Positions 42,564 to 53,217 are shown, counted from the stretch's first letter. The stretch: DNA of 56,213 bases from Lachnospiraceae bacterium (GCA_017461045.1 JAFTZJ010000008.1:1-56213); one strand, 5' to 3'. Notes: generated from the sequence alone by a model not told the origin. Translations and numbers: made by a program.

Positions 42564-44243
42564 ATGAAACAGTTAACAGGTTCTGAAATTGTAATTGAAT
42601 GTTTGAAGGAACAGGGCGTTGATACCGTATTCGGTTATCCGGGCGGCTGTATCCTGAATATTTATGATGAATTATATAAGCACCAGGGAGAGATTAAGCA
42701 TTATCTGACCTCTCACGAGCAGGGGGCAGCACACGCAGCCGATGGTTATGCAAGAGCAACCGGTAAGGTTGGTGTTTGTATGGCAACCAGTGGTCCGGGT
42801 GCAACCAACTTGGTAACCGGTATTGCTACAGCATATATGGATTCCGTTCCGGTAGTTGCAATTACAGCAAACGTAGGTGTTTCCTTGTTAGGAAAGGACA
42901 GCTTCCAGGAGGTTGATATTGCAGGTGTTGTAATGCCAATCACCAAGCATAGCTTTATTGTAAAGAATGTACACGAATTGGCAGATACCATTCGTCGGGC
43001 ATTTAAGATTGCTCAGACCGGAAGACCTGGTCCTGTATTAGTAGATATTACAAAGGACGTAACTGCAAATGTAGCAGATTATGAGCCAATGAAGCCGGTT
43101 GAGATTCAGAGAATCACAGATACCATTGATGAAGAAGCAATTGAACGTGCAGTTAAGATGATTAACAAGGCAAAGCATCCGTTTATTATGGCTGGTGGCG
43201 GTGTTATCATCGCAGATGCAGAGAACGAGTTACGTACCTTTGCAGACAAGATTGATGCAGCAGTTTGTGATACCTTAATGGGTAAGGGTGCTGTAGAAGG
43301 AACTGCAGACCGTTATACCGGTATGATTGGTATGCATGGTAGCAAGGCTTCTAACTTCGGTATGGCAGAGGCTGATTTATTAGTTGTTGTAGGTGCAAGA
43401 TTCTCCGACCGTGTAATTGGTAATGCAAGTAAGTTTGCTCAGGATGCTAAGATTATTCACATTGATGTAGATCAGGCAGAAATCAATAAGAACATTGAAG
43501 TTGATGAAGCAATTATTGGTGATGCTAAGGTTATTTTACAGACCTTAATTGATAAGGTAGATGAATCGAAAAAGCCGGAATGGATGGCAGAGATTCAGAA
43601 CTTAAAGACCAAATATCCAATGACCTATGACAAGGGTATCTTAACCGGTCCGCAGGTAATTGAGAAGATTTACGAAATGACCAATGGTGATGCAACTGTT
43701 GTAACAGAAGTTGGACAGCATCAGATGTGGGCGGCTCAGTTCTATCAATACAAGAAGCCGCATCAGCTTTTAACCTCCGGTGGTCTTGGCACTATGGGAT
43801 ATGGCTTGGGAGCTTCCATTGGTGCAAAGATTGCAAGACCGAATGAAACCGTTGTTAATATTGCCGGTGATGGTTGCTTCCGTATGAATATGAATGAGAT
43901 TGCAACTGCAGCAAGATATAACGTACCAATTATTCAGGTAGTTATTAACAATCATGTACTTGGTATGGTACGTCAGTGGCAGACCCTGTTCTATGATAAG
44001 CGGTATTCGAATACAATCTTACAGGATTCAGTTGATTTCGTAAAATTAGCAGAAGCAATGGGAGCAGACGGTTATCGTGCGACTACCATTGAAGAGTTCG
44101 AAGAAGCATTTAAGAAGGCACAGGCTGCCGGCAAACCGGTAGTAATCGATTGTATCATCAATGAAGATGACAAGGTATGGCCAATGGTTGCACCTGGTAA
44201 GGCAATTGAGACCTGCTTCTCAGCAGAAGATTTAGATAAGTAA
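42564..44243 (+). CDS. ilvB: Acetolactate synthase large subunit
   Basis: ThDP-dependent condensation of pyruvate in branched-chain amino acid synthesis. 559 residues in three domains: PYR domain with FGYPGGCILNIYD and the catalytic Glu in SHEQGAAHAADGYAR, a central FAD-binding-type domain, and the PP domain with the ThDP motif GDGCFRMNMNEIATAARYNVP (GDG...N at about 430-460). No regulatory ilvN and no ilvC are adjacent. The residues and the operon support the biosynthetic role rather than the catabolic form. Confidence 0.96.
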   Translation: MKQLTGSEIVIECLKEQGVDTVFGYPGGCILNIYDELYKHQGEIKHYLTSHEQGAAHAADGYARATGKVGVCMATSGPGATNLVTGIATAYMDSVPVVAITANVGVSLLGKDSFQEVDIAGVVMPITKHSFIVKNVHELADTIRRAFKIAQTGRPGPVLVDITKDVTANVADYEPMKPVEIQRITDTIDEEAIERAVKMINKAKHPFIMAGGGVIIADAENELRTFADKIDAAVCDTLMGKGAVEGTADRYTGMIGMHGSKASNFGMAEADLLVVVGARFSDRVIGNASKFAQDAKIIHIDVDQAEINKNIEVDEAIIGDAKVILQTLIDKVDESKKPEWMAEIQNLKTKYPMTYDKGILTGPQVIEKIYEMTNGDATVVTEVGQHQMWAAQFYQYKKPHQLLTSGGLGTMGYGLGASIGAKIARPNETVVNIAGDGCFRMNMNEIATAARYNVPIIQVVINNHVLGMVRQWQTLFYDKRYSNTILQDSVDFVKLAEAMGADGYRATTIEEFEEAFKKAQAAGKPVVIDCIINEDDKVWPMVAPGKAIETCFSAEDLDK

Positions 44244-44281
44244 TTCAAAAAGATAAGAATAATTCGAGGAGGATTTATATC

Positions 44282-45364
44282 ATGGCAAGAGTTTACAATT
44301 TTTCAGCAGGACCTTCTGTATTACCGGAGGTTGTATTGAAAGCAGCAGCAGAGGAAATGTTGGACTACAACGGAACCGGTATGAGCGTAATGGAAATGAG
44401 TCATCGTTCTAAGGCATTTGAGGAGATTATCCAGACTGCAGAACAGGATTTACGCGACTTATTAAAGATTCCGGATAATTACAAGGTGCTGTTCTTACAG
44501 GGTGGAGCTTCTCAGCAGTTTGCTGCAGTTCCAATGAACTTAATGAAGAATGGCGTTGCTGATTATATTATTACAGGTCAGTGGGCAAAGAAAGCATATG
44601 AGGAAGCTCAGAAGTACGGAAAGGCAAATGCAATTGCGTCTTCTGCAGATAAGACATTCTCTTATATTCCGGATTGCTCAGATTTGCCGATTTCAGAGGA
44701 TGCTGATTATGTTTACATCTGCCATAACAATACTATTTATGGTACAAAGTACAATACATTGCCAAATACAAAGGGCAAATTATTAGTAGCAGATATGTCT
44801 TCCGACATTTTGTCAGAGCCTGTAAATGTATCTGATTACGGTATGATTTACTTCGGTGTTCAGAAGAATGTAGGACCTGCCGGTGTAGTAGTAGCAATCA
44901 TTCGTGAAGACTTAATTCGTGATGATGTTATGGAAGGCACACCGACCATGTTGAAGTATAAGACTCAGGCAGACAATGATTCTTTATACAACACACCTCC
45001 TTGCTATGGTATTTATATCTGCGGTAAGGTATTTAAGTGGGTAAAAGAAATGGGCGGCTTAGAGGCTATGAAGATTCATAACGAGAAGAAGGCAGCCATT
45101 TTATATGATTTCTTAGACAACAGCAAGATGTTCAAGGGTACAGTTGAGAAGAAGGATCGTTCCTTAATGAATGTACCATTTGTTACCGGAAATGATGAAT
45201 TAGATGCGAAGTTTGTAAAAGAAGCAACAGCAGCAGGCTTTGTAAACTTAAAGGGACATCGTAGCGTTGGCGGTATGCGTGCAAGTATTTACAATGCAAT
45301 GCCAATCGAAGGTGTTGAGAAATTAGTAGAATTCATGAAGAAATTCGAGGAGGAGAACGCATAA
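44282..45364 (+). CDS. serC: Phosphoserine aminotransferase
   Basis: PLP enzyme that makes phosphoserine from 3-phosphohydroxypyruvate. 360 residues. It opens RVYNFSAGPSVLPEVVL and has GTGMSVMEMSHRSKAFEEI, LFLQGGASQQFAAVPMNL, and the PLP Lys in YFGVQKNVGPAGVVV. GAGGAGG precedes ATG 44282. Its stop overlaps the serA start by one base, so it is cotranscribed and coupled with serA. Confidence 0.97.
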   Translation: MARVYNFSAGPSVLPEVVLKAAAEEMLDYNGTGMSVMEMSHRSKAFEEIIQTAEQDLRDLLKIPDNYKVLFLQGGASQQFAAVPMNLMKNGVADYIITGQWAKKAYEEAQKYGKANAIASSADKTFSYIPDCSDLPISEDADYVYICHNNTIYGTKYNTLPNTKGKLLVADMSSDILSEPVNVSDYGMIYFGVQKNVGPAGVVVAIIREDLIRDDVMEGTPTMLKYKTQADNDSLYNTPPCYGIYICGKVFKWVKEMGGLEAMKIHNEKKAAILYDFLDNSKMFKGTVEKKDRSLMNVPFVTGNDELDAKFVKEATAAGFVNLKGHRSVGGMRASIYNAMPIEGVEKLVEFMKKFEEENA

Positions 45365-46527
45365 TGTCTAACGTAAAATGTTTGAATCCAATCGCAGCAT
45401 GCGGTATGGACTTATTACCGGAAAATTATAATGTAGTAGATGAATTAGCAGATGCAGATGTTGTATTAGTACGTAGTGCATCTATGCATGAATTAGAGAT
45501 GCCTGCAAGCTTAAAGGCAATTGCCAGAGCCGGTGCAGGTGTAAATAACATTCCTTTAGAGGCATGTGCAGAGCAGGGTATTGTTGTATTCAACACACCT
45601 GGTGCTAATGCAAATGGTGTAAAGGAACTTGTAATTGCAGGTTTATTTTTAGCATCCCGTGATGTTATGGGCGGATACAACTGGGTAAAAGAAAACAGTG
45701 CAGATCCGGATATTGCAAAGGCAGTTGAGAAGCAGAAGGCAAAATACGCAGGTTGCGAAATCGAAGGCAAGAAGCTTGGTGTTATCGGTCTGGGTGCTAT
45801 CGGTGCTAAGGTTGCGAATGCAGCAGTTAGCTTAGGTATGGAAGTATATGGTTATGACCCATATGTATCTGTAGATGCTGCTTGGAATTTATCCCGTCAG
45901 GTAAAGCATATCTCTAATGTAGATGATATTTACAGAGATTGTGATTATATCACCGTTCATGTTCCTGCTTTAGACAGCACAAAGGGTATGATTAATGCAG
46001 ATGCATTTGCAAAGATGAAGAATGGTGTTAAGGTTCTGAACTTCTCAAGAGATGCATTGGTAAATGATGCAGATATGAAGGTTGCACTTGCAGAGGGTAA
46101 GGTAAGCTGTTATGTAACAGACTTCCCAAATGCAGCGATTGCAGGCGTGGATGGAGTTGTTACACTTCCTCACTTAGGTGCTTCAACAGAAGAATCAGAA
46201 GATAACTGTGCAAAGATGGCAGTAAAGCAGATTGTTGATTACATCAACAATGGTAATATTAAGAACTCAGTAAATTATCCGGCTTGTGACATGGGTGTAT
46301 GTACCAATGTAGCAAGAGTTGCAATCAATCACAAGAACATTCCGGATATGTTAACTCGTTTTACCGGTGTATTCTCTACTAAGGGAATCAATATTTCCGA
46401 TATGATCAGTAAGTCAAAGGGTGACTGGGCATATTCTATGTTGGATGTATCTGCTGAGATTACAGATGACATCGTAGCTGCATTAAGCGCAGTAGAAGGT
46501 GTTGTAAAGGTTCGAGTTATTAAATAG
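45364..46527 (+). CDS. serA: D-3-phosphoglycerate dehydrogenase with C-terminal ACT domain
   Basis: First step of serine synthesis, oxidising 3-phosphoglycerate with NAD. 387 residues. The NAD-binding motif is GVIGLGAIGAKVANAAVSLG, with catalytic residues in KVLNFSRDALVND and TLPHLGASTEES. The C-terminal ACT-like domain (about 320-387, HKNIPDMLTRFTGVFSTKG) suggests serine feedback. The short type lacking the intervening domain is common in Clostridia. It follows serC directly. Confidence 0.96.
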   Translation: MSNVKCLNPIAACGMDLLPENYNVVDELADADVVLVRSASMHELEMPASLKAIARAGAGVNNIPLEACAEQGIVVFNTPGANANGVKELVIAGLFLASRDVMGGYNWVKENSADPDIAKAVEKQKAKYAGCEIEGKKLGVIGLGAIGAKVANAAVSLGMEVYGYDPYVSVDAAWNLSRQVKHISNVDDIYRDCDYITVHVPALDSTKGMINADAFAKMKNGVKVLNFSRDALVNDADMKVALAEGKVSCYVTDFPNAAIAGVDGVVTLPHLGASTEESEDNCAKMAVKQIVDYINNGNIKNSVNYPACDMGVCTNVARVAINHKNIPDMLTRFTGVFSTKGINISDMISKSKGDWAYSMLDVSAEITDDIVAALSAVEGVVKVRVIK

Positions 46528-46544
46528 ACGTTAGGAGAAATAAA

Positions 46545-47633
46545 ATGAGTGAAAAGTTACGTGTAGGTATCCTTGGTGGTACTGGTATGGTAGGACAGAG
46601 ATTTATTGCATTATTAGAGAACCATCCTTGGTTTGAGGTTGTAACAATTGCAGCCAGTCCAAGAAGTGCAGGCAAGACCTATGAAGAGGCAGTTGGTGAC
46701 CGTTGGAAAATGGATACTCCAATGCCGGAAGCAGTAAAGAAGTTAATTGTTCATAATGTAAATGAAGTAGAAGCAGTTGCATCTACCGTTGATTTCGTAT
46801 TCAGTGCAGTTGATATGTCAAAGGATGAAATCAAGGCAATTGAAGATGCTTATGCAAAGACTGAGACACCGGTTGTTTCTAACAACAGTGCTCACAGATG
46901 GACACCGGATGTACCGATGATGGTACCGGAAATCAATCCGGAGCATGCAGAGGTAATTGAGTATCAGAAGAAGCGTCTGGGTACTACCAGAGGATTCGTT
47001 GCTGTAAAGCCAAACTGCTCTATTCAGAGTTATGCACCTGTGTTAACTGCTTGGAAGGAATTTGAGCCACAGGAAGTTGTAGTAACAACTTATCAGGCGA
47101 TTTCCGGTGCAGGTAAGAACTTCAAGGATTGGCCGGAAATGGTAGGAAACATTATTCCTTTCATTGGTGGTGAAGAAGAGAAGTCAGAGCAGGAGCCATT
47201 ACGTCTTTGGGGTGAAATCGTAGACGGCAAGATTGAAAAATGTACCGACGGACCTAAGATTACCAGTCAGTGTATTCGTGTTCCGGTATTGAATGGACAT
47301 ACAGCAGCTGTATTTGTAAACTTCAAGAAGAAGCCAACTAAGGAAGAATTGATTGACCGTATGGTGAACTTTAGCGGTGCACCTCAGGAATTAGGACTTC
47401 CAAGTGCTCCAAAGCAGTTTATTCAGTACTTAGAAGAAGACAATCGTCCACAGGTAACTATGGATGTGGATTATGAGAATGGCATGGGTGTTTCCATCGG
47501 ACGTCTTCGTGAAGATTCACTTTTCGATTATAAGTTCGTTGGTTTATCACACAATACTGTACGTGGTGCAGCCGGTGGTGCTGTTTTATGTGCAGAGCTG
47601 TTAAAGGCAAAGGGATATATTACAAAGAAATAA
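46545..47633 (+). CDS. asd: Aspartate-semialdehyde dehydrogenase
   Basis: Makes aspartate semialdehyde for lysine, threonine and methionine. 362 residues, of the fungal/archaeal-like type. NADP motif GILGGTGMVGQRFIALL, catalytic Cys in VKPNCSIQSYAPVL, active-site region TYQAISGAGK, and His in IRVPVLNGHTAAVF. TTAGGAG precedes ATG 46545; the gene closes the leuB-to-asd run and is followed by a hairpin. Confidence 0.96.
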   Translation: MSEKLRVGILGGTGMVGQRFIALLENHPWFEVVTIAASPRSAGKTYEEAVGDRWKMDTPMPEAVKKLIVHNVNEVEAVASTVDFVFSAVDMSKDEIKAIEDAYAKTETPVVSNNSAHRWTPDVPMMVPEINPEHAEVIEYQKKRLGTTRGFVAVKPNCSIQSYAPVLTAWKEFEPQEVVVTTYQAISGAGKNFKDWPEMVGNIIPFIGGEEEKSEQEPLRLWGEIVDGKIEKCTDGPKITSQCIRVPVLNGHTAAVFVNFKKKPTKEELIDRMVNFSGAPQELGLPSAPKQFIQYLEEDNRPQVTMDVDYENGMGVSIGRLREDSLFDYKFVGLSHNTVRGAAGGAVLCAELLKAKGYITKK

Positions 47634-47644
47634 TCAAGATGAAT

Positions 47645-47682
47645 GAACCCTGTTTGAACCTTGCGTTCAGACAGGGCTCTTT
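47645..47682 (+). terminator. Probable terminator after asd
   Basis: CCCTGTTTGAAC (47648-47659) and GTTCAGACAGGG (47665-47676) form a hairpin with a 5-base loop, followed by CTCTTTG. The U-tract is short. Confidence 0.65.
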
Positions 47683-47711
47683 GAGTTTCAAATTCGTATA
47701 GGGAGGTTACG

Positions 47712-48218
47712 ATGGATAATAATTTCGGAAACAATAACTCAGGTGGATTTCAGTTGAATACAGATGAAGTGACACCAAGTAACAATACAACCAACAATAC
47801 AACCAATAATACAATCAATAATACAAGTGGTACTTATAATACAAACGTACCACCATCTTACATGGATACGCCATATGATAATACCTATAGCAGTATTAAT
47901 GAACCATATGTGAGTCCTTTTGAGAGCGATTTTGCAAAGAAGGCAAAAACCGGTATGATTCTTGGTATCGTGAATTTGACTTTGAACTTGTTTCTATGTT
48001 GTTTACCATTTATGTTCGATACTCTTTTTTCACCGGGCTGGATTTTTATAGCTTTGGAAGTATGGGGTATGAAAGCATCATCTACAGGTAAGCAATCTGT
48101 TGAAAAGAAGAGTATGGCAAAAGCCGGATATATTATGAACCTAGTAGCATTGATTTTGTCTATTTTAATGATTGTATTGATGATAGTGTTGACATTTAAG
48201 AAAGCTTCAAGTTTTTAA
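47712..48218 (+). CDS. Small membrane protein with Asn/Thr-rich N-terminus (DUF4190-like)
   Basis: A 168-residue protein. The first about 70 residues are disordered and Asn/Thr-rich, built on four 12-bp repeats. Two membrane helices follow (about 83-110 and 143-163), with a conserved-looking AKTGMILGIVNLTLNLF and SMAKAGYIMNLVALILSIL, similar to clostridial DUF4190 proteins. Function unknown. GGAGG precedes ATG 47712. Confidence 0.7.
   Translation: MDNNFGNNNSGGFQLNTDEVTPSNNTTNNTTNNTINNTSGTYNTNVPPSYMDTPYDNTYSSINEPYVSPFESDFAKKAKTGMILGIVNLTLNLFLCCLPFMFDTLFSPGWIFIALEVWGMKASSTGKQSVEKKSMAKAGYIMNLVALILSILMIVLMIVLTFKKASSF
47781..47828 (+). repeat. 12-bp tandem repeat encoding NNTT units
   Basis: Four units, AACAATACAACC twice then AATAATACAATC and AATAATACAAGT. 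It lies in the disordered N-terminal part of the small membrane protein and probably varies in copy number. Confidence 0.9.
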
Positions 48219-48272
48219 ATCAGAACACTGGAAAACGATTTAACAAACCACTAGATAGAAGGAGGAAATAAC

Positions 48273-50558
48273 ATGGTAACATTGTATGAAGGTGGTGCCT
48301 ATCTCGTAAACGGAACGGAATTGATTCCGGACGGAGCAGACCAGGAGGCAATTCTGGCAAGCAAAGTGGGCACAGAGGCGATCACAAAAGAAGAGGCAGC
48401 AAGAAATACAATTGCTTACAGCATTTTACAGGCACACAATACATCTAACGATGAGAAGAAATTGCGTATTAAGTTCGATAAATTGACTTCTCATGATATT
48501 ACATTCGTAGGTATTATTCAGACTGCAAGAGCTTCAGGATTGCAGGAGTTCCCAATCCCTTATGTATTAACCAATTGTCATAATTCCTTATGTGCAGTTG
48601 GTGGTACGATTAACGAAGATGACCATATGTTTGGTTTGTCTTGTGCTAAGAAGTATGGTGGTGTATATGTTCCACCACATCAGGCAGTTATTCATCAGTT
48701 TGCAAGAGAAATGCTGGCTGCCGGCGGCAAGATGATTTTAGGTTCTGATAGCCACACCCGTTATGGTGCACTTGGTACTATGGCAGTTGGTGAAGGTGGC
48801 GGTGAGTTGGTAAAGCAGTTACTTTCTAAGACTTATGATGTAGATATGCCGGGAGTGGTTGCTGTTTACTTAGATGGTAAGCCACAGAAGGGTGTAGGTC
48901 CACAGGACGTTGCATTGGCAATTATCGGAGCTACCTTCGGTTGTGGATATGTTAAGAATAAAGTAATGGAATTCGTAGGTCCTGGTGTGGACAGTTTAAG
49001 TGCAGATTATCGTATCGGTATTGATGTTATGACTACTGAGACCACTTGTTTGTCATCTATCTGGAAGACAGATGATAAGATTCAGGAATTCTATGAGATT
49101 CATGGAAGAAAAGAAGATTACGCCCAGTTAAATCCGGGTAAGGTTGCTTACTATGATGGCGTGGTTTATGTAGATTTATCTGCAATCAAGCCAATGATTG
49201 CTATGCCATTCCATCCAAGTAACGTATATACCATTGAGGAATTGAATGCAAACTTAATGGATATCTTAGATGATTGTGAGAAGCGTGCATTGGTTAGCTT
49301 AGACGGTAAGGTTGACTTTACACTGAAGGATAAGGTACGCAACGGTAAATTATATGTAGAACAGGGTATCATTGCCGGTTGTGCCGGTGGTGGATTCGAA
49401 AACATCTGTGAAGCAGCTGATATTTTGAAGGGTGCGAATATTGGTGCAGATGAGTTTACCTTAAGCGTATATCCTGCAAGTACACCAATTTATATGGAAT
49501 TGGCAAAGAACGGTGTGTTAGCAGATTTAATTGCTACCGGTTCTATTGTTAAGACTGCATTCTGTGGTCCTTGCTTTGGTGCAGGTGATACACCGGCTAA
49601 TAATGCATTCAGTATCCGTCATTCTACCAGAAACTTCCCGAACAGAGAAGGTTCTAAGATTCAGAATGGACAGATTTCATCTGTAGCATTGATGGATGCA
49701 CGTTCCATTGCAGCAACGGCAGCCAATAAGGGTTATTTGACCGCTGCAACAGATATGGATGTGAACTTTACAGAGAGAAAGTACTTCTTTGATAAGAGTA
49801 TTTATGATAACCGTGTATACAATGGTGTAGGTAAGGCAGATCCTTCCGTAGAGATTAAGTTTGGTCCAAACATTAAGGATTGGCCGGCTATGGCACCATT
49901 GCCGGAGAATTTGGTGTTGAAGGTAGTTTCAGAGATTCATGATCCGGTTACAACTACCGATGAGTTAATTCCTTCCGGTGAAACATCTTCTTATCGTTCG
50001 AATCCATTGGGCTTGGCTGAATTTACATTATCCAGAAAAGATCCGGAGTATGTTGGTCGTGCGAAAGAGATTCAGAAGGCACAGAAGGCAATTGAGGCAG
50101 ATACCTGTCCATGCGATGCAGTTCCGGAATTAAAGCCGATTATGGATAAGATTAAGGAAAATTATTCTGTATCCAGAGCAAATGTGGGTGTTGGTAGTAC
50201 TATTTTTGCAGTGAAGCCGGGTGACGGTTCTGCAAGAGAACAGGCTGCATCCTGCCAGAAGGTATTAGGCGGATGGGCAAACATTGCCAATGAATATGCA
50301 ACCAAGCGTTATCGTTCAAACCTGATTAACTGGGGTATGCTTCCATTTATTATTCAGGAAGAGCTTCCGTTTGCAAACGGTGATTTTATCTTCATTCCGG
50401 GCATTGCAGATGCAGTGAAGAATAAGACAGATGAAATTAAGGCGTATGTGGTAAATAAGGATATGAAGGAGTTTACCCTTACCCTTGGACAGTTAACAGA
50501 CAACGAGCGTGAAATCATTTTGAAGGGTTGTTTAATTAACTTTAATCGTAATAACTAA
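48273..50558 (+). CDS. Aconitase-family hydratase, long form
   Basis: A 761-residue aconitase-superfamily enzyme with its own swivel domain, similar in layout to the YbhJ/hydratase branch. The [4Fe-4S] cysteines are in [10 protein letters not shown] and [11 protein letters not shown], and the substrate region [21 protein letters not shown] is intact. A C-terminal region (about 560-761) holds the swivel. It could serve as aconitase for glutamate synthesis, but the residues do not tell the substrate, and homologues are often annotated only as hydratase. GGAGG precedes ATG 48273. It is convergent with the minus-strand protease gene. Confidence 0.87.
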   Translation: MVTLYEGGAYLVNGTELIPDGADQEAILASKVGTEAITKEEAARNTIAYSILQAHNTSNDEKKLRIKFDKLTSHDITFVGIIQTARASGLQEFPIPYVLTNCHNSLCAVGGTINEDDHMFGLSCAKKYGGVYVPPHQAVIHQFAREMLAAGGKMILGSDSHTRYGALGTMAVGEGGGELVKQLLSKTYDVDMPGVVAVYLDGKPQKGVGPQDVALAIIGATFGCGYVKNKVMEFVGPGVDSLSADYRIGIDVMTTETTCLSSIWKTDDKIQEFYEIHGRKEDYAQLNPGKVAYYDGVVYVDLSAIKPMIAMPFHPSNVYTIEELNANLMDILDDCEKRALVSLDGKVDFTLKDKVRNGKLYVEQGIIAGCAGGGFENICEAADILKGANIGADEFTLSVYPASTPIYMELAKNGVLADLIATGSIVKTAFCGPCFGAGDTPANNAFSIRHSTRNFPNREGSKIQNGQISSVALMDARSIAATAANKGYLTAATDMDVNFTERKYFFDKSIYDNRVYNGVGKADPSVEIKFGPNIKDWPAMAPLPENLVLKVVSEIHDPVTTTDELIPSGETSSYRSNPLGLAEFTLSRKDPEYVGRAKEIQKAQKAIEADTCPCDAVPELKPIMDKIKENYSVSRANVGVGSTIFAVKPGDGSAREQAASCQKVLGGWANIANEYATKRYRSNLINWGMLPFIIQEELPFANGDFIFIPGIADAVKNKTDEIKAYVVNKDMKEFTLTLGQLTDNEREIILKGCLINFNRNN

Positions 50559-50581
50559 ATATAAAGGTAGGGAGCATAGAA

Positions 50582-51541
50582 TTATTTCGTGCCGGAAGCA
50601 CGTAATAAACGGGTAATATCCAATTGCCCCCACCCTTGTTGAAAATGAGGTAAATCTAACCGCCTTGCACAGTCGTGCAGGCGGTTTTTTACGTCTTCAT
50701 TAGTAAGATATGGTTCTTGTTCTAACAGTAAAGCGATAGCCCCGCTTACCAAAGCAGTGGACATAGAAGTTCCGGTCTTGATTGCATAACCGGAGTTGTG
50801 ATGGCTACAGCTTACAATTTGACTGCCCGGAGCTACGATTTCCGGTTTGACAGTGCTACATGTAGTAGGACCCCGACCGGAATATAAGCGGCGTGAGCCG
50901 GATTTGCTGTTTGGCAGGTCATCATCGGAAGCCCCAACGGTGATAATTAGACAGCTGTTGCCGGGGGAACTGATAGAACCGGGCTTTGGACCGTTATTGC
51001 CGGCAGAAGCACAGACAATAAGCCCTTCTTCCCAGAGCGCATCTACAGCCTGCACTAACAGATTACTGTCGGTTTGTTTGGAATCTAAATTGGTTCCGAT
51101 GGAAATATTAATAATACGAATATTAAAGGTGCGGTGATTATGGCGAATCCAACGAAGGGCCTTCATAAAAGTACTAATTGGTGCATTTCCGTTTTTGTCC
51201 AGAACCTTTAATACAATGAAATTACAACCGGGTGCGATTCCAAGATATTCCTGCTGGGTAATCGGCACTGCAGAGCCGATTTTTCCGCAGATATGAGACC
51301 CGTGTCCGGCATCGTCATAGGGTTCTTTATGATTATTTACAAAATCTTGAAAATGCTGAATTCGGTTGAAGGGTATATTTTGATTGGGAAGAGAAAGGAA
51401 ATCCTTGCGTGGCTGAATGCCTGTATCTAAAACAGCAACGCCCACTCCGGTACCATAGATATGGCGGTGGTGGGCGTATTCTGCTCCAATGATTCGATTG
51501 GGAGATAGGATTGTATCAATACTGATGTTCCGGGTAGCCAT
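50582..51541 (-). CDS. Subtilisin-like serine protease (S8), no signal peptide
   Basis: A 319-residue S8 peptidase. The catalytic triad is complete: Asp in VAVLDTGIQP, His in DAGHGSHICGKIG, Ser in KTGTSMSTALVSGAIALL; the oxyanion Asn is in CASAGNNGPKPGS. It has no signal peptide and no propeptide, so it probably acts inside the cell, as intracellular subtilisins do. It lies 41 bases downstream of the beta-CASP nuclease gene on the same strand and is probably cotranscribed. The ribosome site is weak. Confidence 0.9.
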   Translation of the reverse strand: MATRNISIDTILSPNRIIGAEYAHHRHIYGTGVGVAVLDTGIQPRKDFLSLPNQNIPFNRIQHFQDFVNNHKEPYDDAGHGSHICGKIGSAVPITQQEYLGIAPGCNFIVLKVLDKNGNAPISTFMKALRWIRHNHRTFNIRIINISIGTNLDSKQTDSNLLVQAVDALWEEGLIVCASAGNNGPKPGSISSPGNSCLIITVGASDDDLPNSKSGSRRLYSGRGPTTCSTVKPEIVAPGSQIVSCSHHNSGYAIKTGTSMSTALVSGAIALLLEQEPYLTNEDVKNRLHDCARRLDLPHFQQGWGQLDITRLLRASGTK

Positions 51542-51582
51542 TGCAACGATACCAATTCTGCTGAATTAGTATAAAGTATGCA

Positions 51583-53187
51583 TTAGCGGTCCCATTTGTC
51601 ACAAAGAGAATTAATCTGGTCTGTGAATTTAATCAGGTCTTTATTGGCTCCGCCTTCATTGTGGCGGATAACAGCAAGTAATCGTTGGCCGGCAGCCACA
51701 AGACGTAAGTAAATTGTAGTAGCACGACTGCTCTTGGCAACTGCTTTTTTCTTCTTTTGAACGCTATTACCGTCAGTCAGCCATTGCTCTGTCAGTAAGT
51801 CGAAGGAAGCACCGGTATATGGGGCCATAGCGTTGTATGCATATTCTTCCCGTAAGCAGGTAACAAAGTTATCACAAACTGTATCTTCACCATGAACAAC
51901 AAATACTTGTTTTGGCTTCGGTGAAATGGCCTGCAGCCATTCAATTAAGTGTTCCTTATCTGCATGGCCACTAATGCCTTCCAACCGTTCTATACGTGCT
52001 TTTACATCAATATGTTCACCGAAAAGTGTAACGGAAGGCACTCCTTCTAAAAGTGCACGGCCTAAGGTTCCGTTTGCCTGATAACCTACGAAGAGAATCG
52101 TACATTCCGGTCTCCACAGGTTGTGTTTTAGGTGATGACGGATTCGTCCGGCTTCACACATACCGGAAGCGGAGATGATTACCTTTGGATGCGGGTCAAA
52201 ATTAATTGCCTTGGATTCATCGCTGGTAACAGACACTTTTAATCCGGGAAAGGCAATAGGATTGATTCCCTGACGAACCAATTCCATGGCTTCCTCGTCA
52301 AAACAGCTTTCTACATTGCGGTTAAAGACGTTGGTGGCTTCTACCGCCAACGGGCTGTCTACATACACTTCGAAGTTCGCAAATTCCGGTAGGAGATTCT
52401 GCGTCTTAATTTCACGCATGAAGTATAACAATTCCTGAGTACGACCGACTGCAAACGAAGGAATTACTAAATTTCCGTTTTTCTGGAAGGTGTCCTTCAT
52501 GATTTGGACTAATTCCTTGACATAATCCGGTGTAGAACCGTGGCTCCGGTCGCCATAGGTGGATTCCATAATGACATAATCCGCATCCGTTAAATATTGT
52601 GGGTCACGAATTAGTGGCTGATTGATATTTCCGATATCACCGGAAAACGCAAGTTTTACGGTTTTATCTGCTTCCGTAGCCCAGATTTCAATGCTGGCAG
52701 AACCCAGCAAATGTCCTACGTCTGAGAACCGTACTTGTATGCCGTCGCTAATGGTAACTTGTGCATCGTAATCCAAGGAGCGAAAATGTTTGATAACATT
52801 TTCTGCATCCTGCATGGTATACAATGGAGGTACTTCCTGAAGACCGGAACGCCGAGCTTTTCGATTCTTCCATTCTGCTTCCATTTCCTGAATGTGTGCA
52901 CTGTCACGCAACATGATTTGACAAAGGTCCGTGGTTGCCTTGGTGGCAAAGATTTCGCCTCGGAAGCCCTGTGAATACAGTAGCGGAAGATATCCGCTGT
53001 GATCAATATGTGCATGTGTTAATAATACGTAATCGATATCTGCGGCAGACACCGGTAAATCCACATTCTCGTAGATGTCGGCACCCTGTTCCATACCACA
53101 ATCGATGGTAAGATATTTGCCGTTGATTTCTAAGAAATGACAGCTGCCGGTAACTTCGTGATCCGCCCCAATAAATGTTAATTTCAT
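51583..53187 (-). CDS. Metallo-beta-lactamase/beta-CASP RNA nuclease
   Basis: A 534-residue RNA-processing type exonuclease. The MBL motif HAHIDHSGYLPLL binds zinc; others include SGDIGNINQP, the beta-CASP region with SFAVGRTQELLYFM, and motif C in IISASGMCEAGRIRHHL. The last about 65 residues (from KKKKAVAKSSRATT) are a basic C-terminal tail. The start at complement 53187 follows GGGGG and yields the standard MKLTFIGADHEVTGSCH N-terminus; the frame extends further upstream to 53235 without ribosome site. It could process mRNA 3' ends or be an orphan member; the exact substrate is not shown. Confidence 0.9.
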   Translation of the reverse strand: MKLTFIGADHEVTGSCHFLEINGKYLTIDCGMEQGADIYENVDLPVSAADIDYVLLTHAHIDHSGYLPLLYSQGFRGEIFATKATTDLCQIMLRDSAHIQEMEAEWKNRKARRSGLQEVPPLYTMQDAENVIKHFRSLDYDAQVTISDGIQVRFSDVGHLLGSASIEIWATEADKTVKLAFSGDIGNINQPLIRDPQYLTDADYVIMESTYGDRSHGSTPDYVKELVQIMKDTFQKNGNLVIPSFAVGRTQELLYFMREIKTQNLLPEFANFEVYVDSPLAVEATNVFNRNVESCFDEEAMELVRQGINPIAFPGLKVSVTSDESKAINFDPHPKVIISASGMCEAGRIRHHLKHNLWRPECTILFVGYQANGTLGRALLEGVPSVTLFGEHIDVKARIERLEGISGHADKEHLIEWLQAISPKPKQVFVVHGEDTVCDNFVTCLREEYAYNAMAPYTGASFDLLTEQWLTDGNSVQKKKKAVAKSSRATTIYLRLVAAGQRLLAVIRHNEGGANKDLIKFTDQINSLCDKWDR

Positions 53188-53217
53188 AAGCAATACCCCC
53201 TTGCATCTGATAGTTCT

